This document shows positions 26,380 to 33,988 of a stretch of 47,170 bases of DNA, in pieces. Each line of letters opens with the position of its first letter. The first letter of the stretch is position 1. The DNA is taken from NCBI RefSeq assembly GCF_022180365.1, contig NZ_BQKV01000011.1:1-47170 (forward strand), in the 5' to 3' direction. The stretch comes from Faecalibacterium gallinarum (lineage in GTDB: Bacteria > Bacillota > Clostridia > Oscillospirales > Ruminococcaceae). The notes under the pieces were generated by a model. The model did no database searches. It was not told the DNA's origin and worked only from the letters and a program-made list of their open reading frames with translations. The position numbers were made by a program, and so were the translations under genes.

Positions 26380-26437
26380 GCGAGATACCTTTCGTGGGAC
26401 CATAAAGCGGGGCGCCGCGGCGGCCAACGGCTGCGGA
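26380..26437 (+). repeat. Dispersed intergenic repeat B, copy 2
   Basis: GCCGCGAGATACCTTTCGTG through GGGGCGCCGCGGCGG matches the minus strand of 21152-21204. Both copies lie after a gene and in its sense. Confidence 0.7.
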
Positions 26438-26498
26438 TGGATGGGGTTTTAAAATACCCTCTGAAAGTTCCGATTTGGAGCAATTCTGTTTGGACATT

Positions 26499-26532
26499 GT
26501 TTTCCACTGGATTTCAAAAGTTTGTGGAAAAC
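26499..26532. repeat. Spaced inverted repeat M2 before mnmE
   Basis: GTTTTCCAC and GTGGAAAAC with a 16-base spacer, identical arms to M1. The probable mnmE -10 (TACAAT, 26563) follows 30 bases later. Confidence 0.75.
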
Positions 26533-26604
26533 CCGCGTGTTTTCTTTTTCCCCCAATCGTGGTACAATAAATTCGAACTGTTTTCGGCAAAAGGAGGGCC
26601 AACC

Positions 26605-27975
26605 ATGCAACATTCCACCATCGCCGCCATCGCGACTGCCCCGGGTCAAGGGGGGATTGCGGTGGTCCGCCTCTCCGGCCCGGAAAGCTACCTTGTGGCC
26701 GAGCGGGTATTTACCCCCGCCAACCCCAAAAAGACGGTGGCCGGGGCCAAGGGGTATACGGCCCTCTTCGGCCGGTTCTGTCAGGCGGGGGAGTGCTTTG
26801 ACGAGGGGGTGGCCCTCTTTTTCCGGGCACCCCACAGCTATACCGGCGAAGATGTGGTGGAACTGTCCTGCCACGGGGGCGATGCCGTCGCCCGCCGTCT
26901 GGTGGAAGCCTGCATCCAGGCCGGGGCGGCCCCCGCTGGGCCGGGGGAATACACCCGCCGGGCCCTCCTCAACGGCAAACTCAGCTTGACCCAGGCCGAG
27001 GCGGTCATGGACCTGATCTCGGCGGGTGGGCGGCAGGGGGCAGCCCTGGCCAATGCGGCTCTCTCGGGGGCTCTGGCCCGGAAGATCGAAGCCCGCCGCC
27101 AGGCTCTCACCGCCCTTCAGGCCCATTTGACGGCCTGGGTGGATTTTCCCGAAGAGGATGTTCCCGCCCTGGAACAGGATCACCTGAAAGAAGAACTCAC
27201 CGCTGCCGCCGAGGAATTGGACGGGTTGATCGCCGGATATGGCGCTGGGGCCGTCCTGCGGGAAGGGGTGGACTGCGCCATTGTGGGCCGTCCCAATGCG
27301 GGCAAGTCCACCCTGTTAAACTTGCTGGCCGGGTTCGACCGTGCCATCGTCACCCCGGTGGCGGGCACCACCCGGGACGTGGTGGAACAGAGCGTCCAGC
27401 TGGGAGAGATCCGTCTGAACCTCTTTGATACGGCGGGCCTCCGCCAGACCGAGGATCCCATCGAGGCCGAGGGAATCCGCCGCAGCTGGCGAAAGCTGGA
27501 AGAGGCCGGGCTGATCCTGGCCGTCTTCGACGGGGCAGAGGACCTCTCCGACGAGGATCGGGAGCTGGCCCGCCGGTGCGCCGGCCGTCCGGCCCTGGCC
27601 CTCATCAACAAGGAGGACAAGCCCCCCCGGCTGGACCCGGCTGAGATTGCCCCCTGTTTCCAGAAGGTGATTTCGGTCTCCTGCAAGGAGGAAAGTTCCC
27701 GCCCCCTCATTGAGCAGGGGGTGAGCGAGCTGCTGGGCACCAACCGGGTAGACCCCCACGCTGCCAGCCTTTCGGGCCAGCGGCAGCTGGCGGCAGCGGT
27801 CCGGGCCCGGGACGCCCTGCGGGAAGCCCTCTCCGCCATCGAGATGGGTTTCGGGCTGGATGCGATTTCGGTCTGCATGGACGATGCCCTGGCCGCCCTC
27901 TGCGACCTGACCGGCGAGAACGCCAGCGAGGCGGTCATCAACGAAGTGTTCGAGCGGTTCTGCGTGGGGAAATAA
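26605..27975 (+). CDS. mnmE: tRNA modification GTPase MnmE
   Basis: With MnmG, MnmE adds the aminomethyl or carboxymethylaminomethyl group to uridine 34 of certain tRNAs. The 456-residue protein starts at ATG 26605 (AAAGGAGG upstream; the longer frame is intergenic). It has the folate-binding N domain (GQGGIAVVRLSGP; YTGEDVVEL...CHGG), a helical domain, and the inserted G domain with G1 GRPNAGKS (about 230), DTAG and NKED. It ends FCVGK, the conserved C-terminal cysteine motif. Confidence 0.98.
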   Translation: MQHSTIAAIATAPGQGGIAVVRLSGPESYLVAERVFTPANPKKTVAGAKGYTALFGRFCQAGECFDEGVALFFRAPHSYTGEDVVELSCHGGDAVARRLVEACIQAGAAPAGPGEYTRRALLNGKLSLTQAEAVMDLISAGGRQGAALANAALSGALARKIEARRQALTALQAHLTAWVDFPEEDVPALEQDHLKEELTAAAEELDGLIAGYGAGAVLREGVDCAIVGRPNAGKSTLLNLLAGFDRAIVTPVAGTTRDVVEQSVQLGEIRLNLFDTAGLRQTEDPIEAEGIRRSWRKLEEAGLILAVFDGAEDLSDEDRELARRCAGRPALALINKEDKPPRLDPAEIAPCFQKVISVSCKEESSRPLIEQGVSELLGTNRVDPHAASLSGQRQLAAAVRARDALREALSAIEMGFGLDAISVCMDDALAALCDLTGENASEAVINEVFERFCVGK

Positions 27976-27984
27976 TGATTTGAA

Positions 27985-28065
27985 CCCACCCACCCCGCCC
28001 TTTAGAGGTGCCCCCTTGCCGCTGCGCGGCGTTCCCCCTCTGGGGGAATAAACCGAAAGCGGCTG
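27985..28065 (+). repeat. Dispersed intergenic repeat C, copy 2
   Basis: TTTAGAGGTGCCCCCTTGCC, a TGCGCGGCG block, CCCTCTGGGGG and ACCGAAAGCGG. Similar order to 21015-21085. The rest of 28066-28196 is an AT-rich mnmG leader. Confidence 0.4.
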
Positions 28066-28196
28066 CTGCATCGCAGGAGGTGCCAGCCGGCAAACAACTC
28101 CACAAATAAAACATCACAATTCGATAAAAAACAACGATACAAAGAAGAATATCAAAATCTATCTCAGAGAAACAACAGAGAGGAACAACACCATTT

Positions 28197-30101
28197 ATGA
28201 TTCAACTTGGCGAGTATGATGTCATCGTCATTGGTGCAGGCCACGCTGGCATCGAGGCCGCCCACGCCGCGGCGGTGCTGGGCGCAAAAACGGCGGTCTT
28301 TACCATGAGCCTGGACGCCGTGGGCAATATGCCCTGCAACCCCAGCATCGGCGGCACCGCCAAGGGGACCCTGGTGCGGGAGGTGGACGCCCTGGGCGGC
28401 CTGATGGGTCTGGCCGCCGACGCTACCTATCTCCAGAGCCGGATGCTCAACCGGGGCAAAGGTCCCGCCGTCCATGCTCTGCGGGTTCAGACCGACCGCA
28501 AGCGGTACCATATGTATATGAAGCACGCCCTGGAGCGGACCCCAGGCCTGGCCATCCACCAGGCCGAGATCACCGACATCCTGGTGGAGCAGGGGAGAGT
28601 CGCCGGTGTGGTGACCCAGCTTCATGGCGTTTACAAGGCCAAGTGTGTGGTGATCGCCACCGGCACCAACCTGGGGGGCAAGATCTTTGTGGGGGATGCC
28701 TGGTACGCCTCCGGCCCCGACGGAATGCACGCCTCCACCGCCCTTACCGAGAGCCTGAAAGCCGCCGGGCTGCCCCTCCGCCGGTTCAAGACCGGCACCC
28801 CCGCCCGGGTCCACCGCCGGAGCATTGACTTCGACAAACTGGAGCGCCAGCCCGGGGACCCCGACGACCAGCTCCAGCCCTTCAGCTTTATGACCGACGC
28901 CCCCATGCACAACCGGGTGGAATGCTGGGTGGCTTATACCAACCCCGAGACCCACAAAATCATCCTGGACAACATCCACCGCAGCCCTCTGTACGGCGGC
29001 ATGATCGAGGGGGTGGGGCCCCGGTACTGCCCCTCCATTGAGGATAAGGTGGTCCGCTTTGCCGGGAAGGACCGTCACCCCCTGTTTGTAGAGCCCTGCG
29101 GCGAGGACACCGAGGAGATGTATTTGCAGGGAGCTTCCAGCAGCCTGCCCGAGGATGTCCAGAATGCTTTCTACCACAGCATCCGGGGCTTTGAACATCT
29201 GGAAATCATGCGCCCGGCCTACGCCATCGAATACGACTGCGTAGACCCCACCAGCCTGGAGCCCACCCTGGAGAGCAAGATCGTCCGGGGGCTCTACGGC
29301 GCCGGGCAGTTCAACGGCACCTCCGGCTATGAGGAGGCTGCTGCCCAGGGTCTGCTGGCGGGTCTGAACGCCGCCCGGAACGCCCTGGGTCTCTCCCAGC
29401 TGGTGCTGCCCCGGCAGTCCAGCTATCTGGGTACCCTGGTGGACGACCTGGTGACCAAGGGGGTCATGGACCCCTACCGGATGATGACCAGCCGGAGTGA
29501 ATACCGGCTGACCCTCCGGCAGGACAACGCCGACCAGCGGCTCACCCCCATCGGCCGGGAATACGGCCTGGTAGGGGAGGACCGGTGGGAAAAATACCAG
29601 CACACCCAGGCTCTGTTGGAGGCCGAGCGCCGCCGGCTGCAGGAGAGCCACCTGAAAACCGAGCCCTTGCGGGAGGCGATGGTGGCCGCGGGATTGACCC
29701 CGGCCCAGCAGGGCGGTGTGGCCGCCGAGCTGCTCCGCCGCCCCGAGATCAGCTACCCCCTGGTGGCGGGGATCATCGGCTGGGGCGAGGGGATCACCCC
29801 GCTGCTGGCTGAGCGGCTGGAAACCGAGATCAAATACGCGGGCTACATTGCCCGGCAGGACCGGATGATTCACGAGGTGGCCCGGCAGGAGAAAACTCTG
29901 ATCCCCGCCGACTTCGACTATCAGGGCCTCACCGGCCTGACCCTCGAAGCCCGGGAGAAGCTGGCCCAAATCCGACCCCGAAACCTGGGCCAGGCGGGGC
30001 GGGTGCCCGGGGTATCGCCCTCGGATATTGCCCAGTTGAGCATCGCCCTGGCCGCCGCCCGGGCCCAACAAGCAAAAAAGGAGGAATCCCCCCGTGATTG
30101 A
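28197..30101 (+). CDS. mnmG: tRNA uridine-34 carboxymethylaminomethyl modification enzyme MnmG
   Basis: MnmG (GidA) is the FAD enzyme that acts with MnmE. The 634-residue protein has the FAD-binding GAGHAGIEAAHAA (about 12-24), CNPSIGGTAKG (about 46), the signature GPRYCPSIEDK (about 275) and AGQFNGTSGYEEAAAQG (about 367), and the helical C-terminal MnmE-binding domain. The start ATG has GAGAGGAA about 12 bases upstream. The gene overlaps rsmG by 8 bases. Confidence 0.98.
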   Translation: MIQLGEYDVIVIGAGHAGIEAAHAAAVLGAKTAVFTMSLDAVGNMPCNPSIGGTAKGTLVREVDALGGLMGLAADATYLQSRMLNRGKGPAVHALRVQTDRKRYHMYMKHALERTPGLAIHQAEITDILVEQGRVAGVVTQLHGVYKAKCVVIATGTNLGGKIFVGDAWYASGPDGMHASTALTESLKAAGLPLRRFKTGTPARVHRRSIDFDKLERQPGDPDDQLQPFSFMTDAPMHNRVECWVAYTNPETHKIILDNIHRSPLYGGMIEGVGPRYCPSIEDKVVRFAGKDRHPLFVEPCGEDTEEMYLQGASSSLPEDVQNAFYHSIRGFEHLEIMRPAYAIEYDCVDPTSLEPTLESKIVRGLYGAGQFNGTSGYEEAAAQGLLAGLNAARNALGLSQLVLPRQSSYLGTLVDDLVTKGVMDPYRMMTSRSEYRLTLRQDNADQRLTPIGREYGLVGEDRWEKYQHTQALLEAERRRLQESHLKTEPLREAMVAAGLTPAQQGGVAAELLRRPEISYPLVAGIIGWGEGITPLLAERLETEIKYAGYIARQDRMIHEVARQEKTLIPADFDYQGLTGLTLEAREKLAQIRPRNLGQAGRVPGVSPSDIAQLSIALAAARAQQAKKEESPRD

Positions 30102-30801
30102 GAAAGCACGCCTCGCGGAAAAGTGTTCCACATGGAACATCAACCTCACCCCCGAACAGCTGGATCAGCTGGATCGGTACGCCCAGATTCTGGTGGAGTA
30201 CAACCAGAAGGTCAACCTCACCGCCATCACCGACCCCGAGGGGATCGAGGACAAGCATTTCCTGGATAGCCTGCTCTTTGCCAGCCAGCCCGAAGTGGAG
30301 GGCCGGATGGTGGATGTGGGCACCGGCGCCGGGTTCCCCGGTGTGGTGACCAAGATCTATAAACCCGAGATTGAATTGACCCTCATGGAGCCCACCGGCA
30401 AACGGGTGGATTTTCTGAAATACGTCTGCGCCGAGCTGGGCCTGACCGGGGTGGAGTTCGCCAAGGAGCGAGCCGAGGAAGCCGCCCGAAAGATCTGGCG
30501 GGAGCAGTTTGACCTGGCCAGCGCCCGGGCGGTGGCGGCTCTGCCGGTGCTGGCGGAGTACTGCCTGCCCCTGGTGAAGGTAGGGGGCTGCTTCCTGGCC
30601 ATGAAGGGGGCCAGCGGCGCCGAGGAACTGGCCGCCGCCCGGCCCGCCATCCGGAAGCTGGGGGGCGAGTACGCCGAGACCCGGACCTTCCATCTGCCGG
30701 GGGGAGATGCCCGGACCCTGATTTTATGCAAAAAGATTTCGCAGACTTCGACCGTTTATCCCAGAAACGGCGGCAAAATTGCGAAATCGCCCCTGAAATA
30801 A
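30094..30801 (+). CDS. rsmG: 16S rRNA (guanine-527-N7) methyltransferase RsmG
   Basis: RsmG (GidB) methylates G527 of 16S rRNA. The 235-residue protein has the SAM-binding DVGTGAGFPG (about 72-81) and the SARAVAALPVLAEYCLPL segment (about 143-160). GTG start with AAAAGGAGGA upstream, overlapping the end of mnmG. A parS site is embedded in codons 11-16 (KCSTWN). A long inverted repeat follows the stop. Confidence 0.97.
   Translation: MIEKARLAEKCSTWNINLTPEQLDQLDRYAQILVEYNQKVNLTAITDPEGIEDKHFLDSLLFASQPEVEGRMVDVGTGAGFPGVVTKIYKPEIELTLMEPTGKRVDFLKYVCAELGLTGVEFAKERAEEAARKIWREQFDLASARAVAALPVLAEYCLPLVKVGGCFLAMKGASGAEELAAARPAIRKLGGEYAETRTFHLPGGDARTLILCKKISQTSTVYPRNGGKIAKSPLK
30124..30139. other. parS: parS site 1 (inside rsmG)
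   Basis: TGTTCCACATGGAACA, 7-bp arms with a 2-bp centre; close to the Firmicutes parS consensus and in a place where parS is often found. Confidence 0.8.
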
Positions 30802-30851
30802 CGATAGAACGTAAAACACGGACGCGAATCCGGTCGAACGATTTTTCTGGC

Positions 30852-30915
30852 AGAACGGGTGTTTCTGTGGTAAGCTCTCTGTAACAGGCGAGTTTTCCAC
30901 CGGAACACCCGTTCT
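30852..30915 (+). promoter_or_regulatory. Long inverted repeat between rsmG and noc
   Basis: AGAACGGGTGTT and AACACCCGTTCT form a perfect 12-bp stem with a 40-base loop; TGTGG and CCAC could extend it inside. The 3' arm is followed by TTG. Confidence 0.6.
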
Positions 30916-30926
30916 TTGTGGAAAAA
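30892..30926. repeat. Spaced inverted repeat M3 before noc
   Basis: GTTTTCCAC (30892-30900) and GTGGAAAAA (30918-30926), 17-base spacer, third copy of the M module. The 3' arm of the previous inverted repeat lies within its spacer. Confidence 0.7.
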
Positions 30927-30983
30927 TTCACTCAAAAAACAGGAAAAGCCCGCCCGGCGGGCCGAAGGGGGCAGGGAACGCAG

Positions 30984-31793
30984 GTGTTTGAGCGCAGAAA
31001 GACCGAGGGAAAAGTGTATGCTTTGCCCATCGACAAGATTGACCCGTCGCCCTATCAGGCGCGGCGGATCTTTGACGAGTCGGAGCTGGCGGGCTTGGCC
31101 CGGAGCATCCAGGAAAACGGCCTCTTGCAGCCGGTGACAGTGCGGCGGCTGGAGGGGGACCGGTATGAGCTGATCGCAGGGGAGCGGCGGCTGCGGGCCT
31201 GCCGACTGGCGGGGATGGAGACCATTCCCGCCATTGTCCGGGAGTACGAGGATTCCCAGACGGCAGCCCTCGGGCTTCTGGAAAATTTGCAGCGGATGGA
31301 TTTGAACCCCTTCGAGCAGGCCCAGGGGCTGCGGGATGTGATTGCCCTCTGGGGCTGCACCCAGGCGGAGGCAGCCCGGCGGTTGGGGATGGCCCAGCCT
31401 ACTTTGGCCAACAAGCTGCGGCTGTTGCAGCTGACCCCGGATCAGCAGCAGTTTGTGCTGGACAATCACCTGACCGAGCGCCACGCCCGGGCGGTGCTCC
31501 GGCTGGAGGAGGGGAGACGGTCGGAGGCTCTGATCCACATCTGTCGGTATCATCTCAATGCCCGGGCCACCGACCAGTACATCGACCAGATGCTGAATCA
31601 GAAGGAGACGGCCAAAGCCAAGGTGCGCCGCCTGCCCATGGTGAAGGACGTTCGGATTTTCATGAACACCATTGACCACGCCATCCGCCTCATGACCGAC
31701 CACGGGGTGCCCGCCACCGCCCGCCGGGAAGAGAAGGACGGATACATTGAGTACACGGTCCGGATTCCCACCGGAGCGGGGACCAAAGGGTGA
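30984..31793 (+). CDS. noc: Nucleoid occlusion protein Noc (ParB family)
   Basis: Noc is a ParB-like CTPase that binds DNA and the membrane and keeps division away from the nucleoid. The 269-residue product has the ParB N domain with the CTP-binding GERRLRACRL (about 60), a helix-turn-helix (TQAEAARRLGMAQPTLANKL, about 130) and a C-terminal dimer domain. I choose GTG 30984, because it gives the normal start (VYALPIDKI follows soon) and has AGGGA upstream; GTG 30918 would start inside inverted repeat M3. Its position between rsmG and parA is the usual one for noc. No Noc-binding site is clear to me. Confidence 0.9.
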   Translation: MFERRKTEGKVYALPIDKIDPSPYQARRIFDESELAGLARSIQENGLLQPVTVRRLEGDRYELIAGERRLRACRLAGMETIPAIVREYEDSQTAALGLLENLQRMDLNPFEQAQGLRDVIALWGCTQAEAARRLGMAQPTLANKLRLLQLTPDQQQFVLDNHLTERHARAVLRLEEGRRSEALIHICRYHLNARATDQYIDQMLNQKETAKAKVRRLPMVKDVRIFMNTIDHAIRLMTDHGVPATARREEKDGYIEYTVRIPTGAGTKG

Positions 31794-31796
31794 GGG

Positions 31797-31834
31797 GCCG
31801 CTTTTTGAAAAAAGCGGCGCAAAAACTTTTTAAA
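31797..31834 (+). repeat. Dispersed 3'-UTR hairpin repeat, copy A5
   Basis: GCCGC-T5-G-A6-GCGGC then GCAAAAACTTTTT, only 3 bases after the noc stop, same sense as noc. Confidence 0.85.
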
Positions 31835-31899
31835 CAAAAAACCGTAGGGTTGTTTGAATCTACGGGCGGCTGCGGCAGAGAGAGCCTGTGTTTCGATTT

Positions 31900-31915
31900 T
31901 GTTCCATGTGGAACA
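31900..31915. other. parS: parS site 2
   Basis: TGTTCCATGTGGAACA, 7-bp arms, in the noc-parA gap. Confidence 0.8.
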
Positions 31916-31950
31916 CTCCCCGCCCGGCCAAAAAACTGAATTGCGTCCCC

Positions 31951-31995
31951 CAGGGCTGCTTTCTTCTCCCGGAGCAGCCCTGTTTTGTTATTTTT
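31951..31995 (+). terminator. Terminator before parA
   Basis: CAGGGCTGC and GCAGCCCTG, 14-base loop, followed by TTTTGTTATTTTT. Confidence 0.85.
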
Positions 31996-32030
31996 GGGGG
32001 ATTTTGGGGCCAAAAAACCGCAGATAAGGT

Positions 32031-32059
32031 TTGACGCGCCCAGTAGGATGGATTATAAT
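32031..32059 (+). promoter_or_regulatory. Promoter of parA-parB
   Basis: TTGACG, 17 bases, TATAAT. The predicted transcript starts just before parS site 3, so ParB or ParA could repress it. Confidence 0.85.
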
Positions 32060-32089
32060 AGACCTGTATCGAGAGAAAATGAATCCACG

Positions 32090-32109
32090 GTTGTTCCACG
32101 TGGAACAAC
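32090..32109. other. parS: parS site 3, perfect palindrome in the parA leader
   Basis: GTTGTTCCACGTGGAACAAC, a perfect 20-bp palindrome, 24 bases before the parA start. Confidence 0.9.
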
Positions 32110-32133
32110 TACATAGGGGAGGAACATATATCA

Positions 32134-32943
32134 GTGGGTAAAATTGTGGCTATCGCAAACCAGAAGGGCGGCGTGGGCAAGACGACCACCGCCGTCAATC
32201 TGTCGTCCTGTGTGGCGGCCCTGGGCAAAAAGGTTCTGATTGTGGACCTGGACCCCCAGGGCAACACCACCACCGGTTACGGCATCGCCAAGCGGAGCGT
32301 GGAGGTGGGCACCTATGAACTGCTGGTGCAGGACGCCGAGACCCGCCAGGCCATCCGCAAAACCGAGTTCCGTACCGACGTCATCCCCTCCAATACCCGG
32401 CTGGCCGGGGCTTCTCTTGAAATGGTGGATCTGCCCGGCCGCGAAAGCCGGCTGCGGAAGGCCCTGGCCCAGGTGCAGCAGGACTATGACTTCATCTTCA
32501 TCGACTGCCCGCCCAGCCTGGACCTGCTCACCCTGAACGGCCTGTGTGCCTGTGACAGCGTCCTGATCCCCATTCAGTGCGAGTATTACGCCCTGGAAGG
32601 CTTGTCCGAGCTCATCAGCACCTTGAAAACCATCCGCAAGAAGTACAACAGCTACCTGGACATCGAGGGCGTCGTCTTTACCATGTACTCCGGGCGGTAC
32701 AACCTGACTTTGCAGGTGGTGGAACAGGTCTGCAAATACTTCGGCCCCAAGGTCTACAAGACTACCATTCCCCGGAGCATCCGCATCTCGGAGGCCCCCA
32801 GCTACGGCCAGCCCATCAACTTCTATGAGCCCAAGGGCAAGGGCAGCGAGGCGTATATGGATCTGGCCATCGAGTTCGTCAAGAGCAACCGGCCCCACGA
32901 CGCCGCGCCCCGGCGCAAAAAAGCCAAAGCCGCCGCGCAGTGA
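32134..32943 (+). CDS. parA: Chromosome partitioning ATPase ParA (Soj)
   Basis: ParA forms ATP-dependent dimers on DNA and moves ParB-parS complexes; in Firmicutes it also controls DnaA. The 269-residue protein has the deviant Walker A KGGVGKTT (about 11-18), the VDLDPQGN motif (about 38) and the IDCPPSLDLLT segment (about 121). The start is GTG with GGGGAGGA upstream. It is co-transcribed with parB, 30 bases apart. Confidence 0.97.
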   Translation: MGKIVAIANQKGGVGKTTTAVNLSSCVAALGKKVLIVDLDPQGNTTTGYGIAKRSVEVGTYELLVQDAETRQAIRKTEFRTDVIPSNTRLAGASLEMVDLPGRESRLRKALAQVQQDYDFIFIDCPPSLDLLTLNGLCACDSVLIPIQCEYYALEGLSELISTLKTIRKKYNSYLDIEGVVFTMYSGRYNLTLQVVEQVCKYFGPKVYKTTIPRSIRISEAPSYGQPINFYEPKGKGSEAYMDLAIEFVKSNRPHDAAPRRKKAKAAAQ

Positions 32944-32973
32944 TCCGGGCCGAAACCATAGAGGAGGGGAGAA

Positions 32974-33867
32974 GTGTCAATGGCAAAAGGAAGAGGGGGC
33001 CTGGGCCGCGGGCTGGAGAGCCTGTTTGAGGATGCCGCGCCCAGCTTCGAGACCGACGGCAGCGTTCAGACGCTGCCCTTGCGGGAGATCGAGCCGGACC
33101 CCAACCAACCCCGTAAAACCTTCGACGAGTCCAGCCTCGCCGAGCTGGCCGCCAGCATCGCCGAACACGGGCTGCTCCAGCCCATCGCGGTGCGGCCCCG
33201 GGTAGCGGGGGGATACACCATCGTCGCCGGGGAGCGCCGCTGGCGGGCCTGCCGGATGGCGGGCCTGGCCGAAGTGCCGGTGATTATCAAAGATGTCTCC
33301 GATCAGGAGGCCATGGAGCTGGCCCTGGTGGAGAACCTCCAGCGGGAGGATCTGGACCCTGTGGAAGAGGCCTGCGGTATCCGGGAACTGATCGCCCGGT
33401 GCGGCCTTACGCAAGAACAGGCCGCCCAGCGTCTGGGCAAAAGCCGGAGCGCTCTGGCCAACAGCCTGCGGCTGCTCAACCTGCCGCCGGATGCGTTGGA
33501 GCTGCTCCGGAGCGGGTTTCTCACTGCGGGCCACGCCAAGGTGATTCTGGGCCTGCCCACGCCGGAGCTCCAGAACCAGGCGGCTCAAATCATTGCGGAC
33601 AACCAGCTCAACGTCCGCCAGGCCGAGGCCCTCTGCAAAAAGCTGGCCAAGGCTCCCAAGGAGCCGCCCCCGCCCGAGTTCCAGAGCAGCCTGCCCGCTG
33701 AGGTGGAGCTGAGCCTGAAAGAGGTTCTGGGCAACGAGGTGTCGGTGAACTACCGCAACGGCAAAGGCAGTTTGACCGTCCGGTTTTATTCGGACGACCA
33801 GCTCAAGGCCTTTGCCAACCTGCTGGGCCGGTACGACAAGACCGGAGCCGAGGGGCCCGAATTTTAA
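32974..33867 (+). CDS. parB: Chromosome partitioning protein ParB (Spo0J)
   Basis: ParB is a CTP-dependent clamp that loads at parS and spreads. The 297-residue protein starts with the ParA-contacting basic segment GRGGLGRGLESLF, then the N domain with GERRWRACRM (about 87), the helix-turn-helix LTQEQAAQRLGKSRSALANS (about 147) and a C-terminal dimer domain. GTG 32974 and ATG 32980 are both possible starts; GAGGAGGGGAG fits the first. The three nearby parS sites are its likely targets. Confidence 0.97.
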   Translation: MSMAKGRGGLGRGLESLFEDAAPSFETDGSVQTLPLREIEPDPNQPRKTFDESSLAELAASIAEHGLLQPIAVRPRVAGGYTIVAGERRWRACRMAGLAEVPVIIKDVSDQEAMELALVENLQREDLDPVEEACGIRELIARCGLTQEQAAQRLGKSRSALANSLRLLNLPPDALELLRSGFLTAGHAKVILGLPTPELQNQAAQIIADNQLNVRQAEALCKKLAKAPKEPPPPEFQSSLPAEVELSLKEVLGNEVSVNYRNGKGSLTVRFYSDDQLKAFANLLGRYDKTGAEGPEF

Positions 33868-33988
33868 TTGAATCAGTCGATCCAAGGCCGGGCCGGGGGA
33901 GAAAAGAGGAACCTCCGCCGCCCGCCTTTGAACGCCCCGGAGGGCCGCCCCCGGGGGGAAGAAATCGAGGATAAGGAGAGTTAGTATC

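Noticed and set aside
28164-30149. 661-codon open frame opposite mnmG
   Set aside because: Antisense shadow of mnmG and the start of rsmG; no independent signals.
30918-30983. Longer N-terminus for Noc from GTG 30918
   Set aside because: The GTG is part of the M3 inverted repeat and the extra residues (EKFTQKTGKARPAGRRG) do not look like a Noc start; kept only as an alternative.
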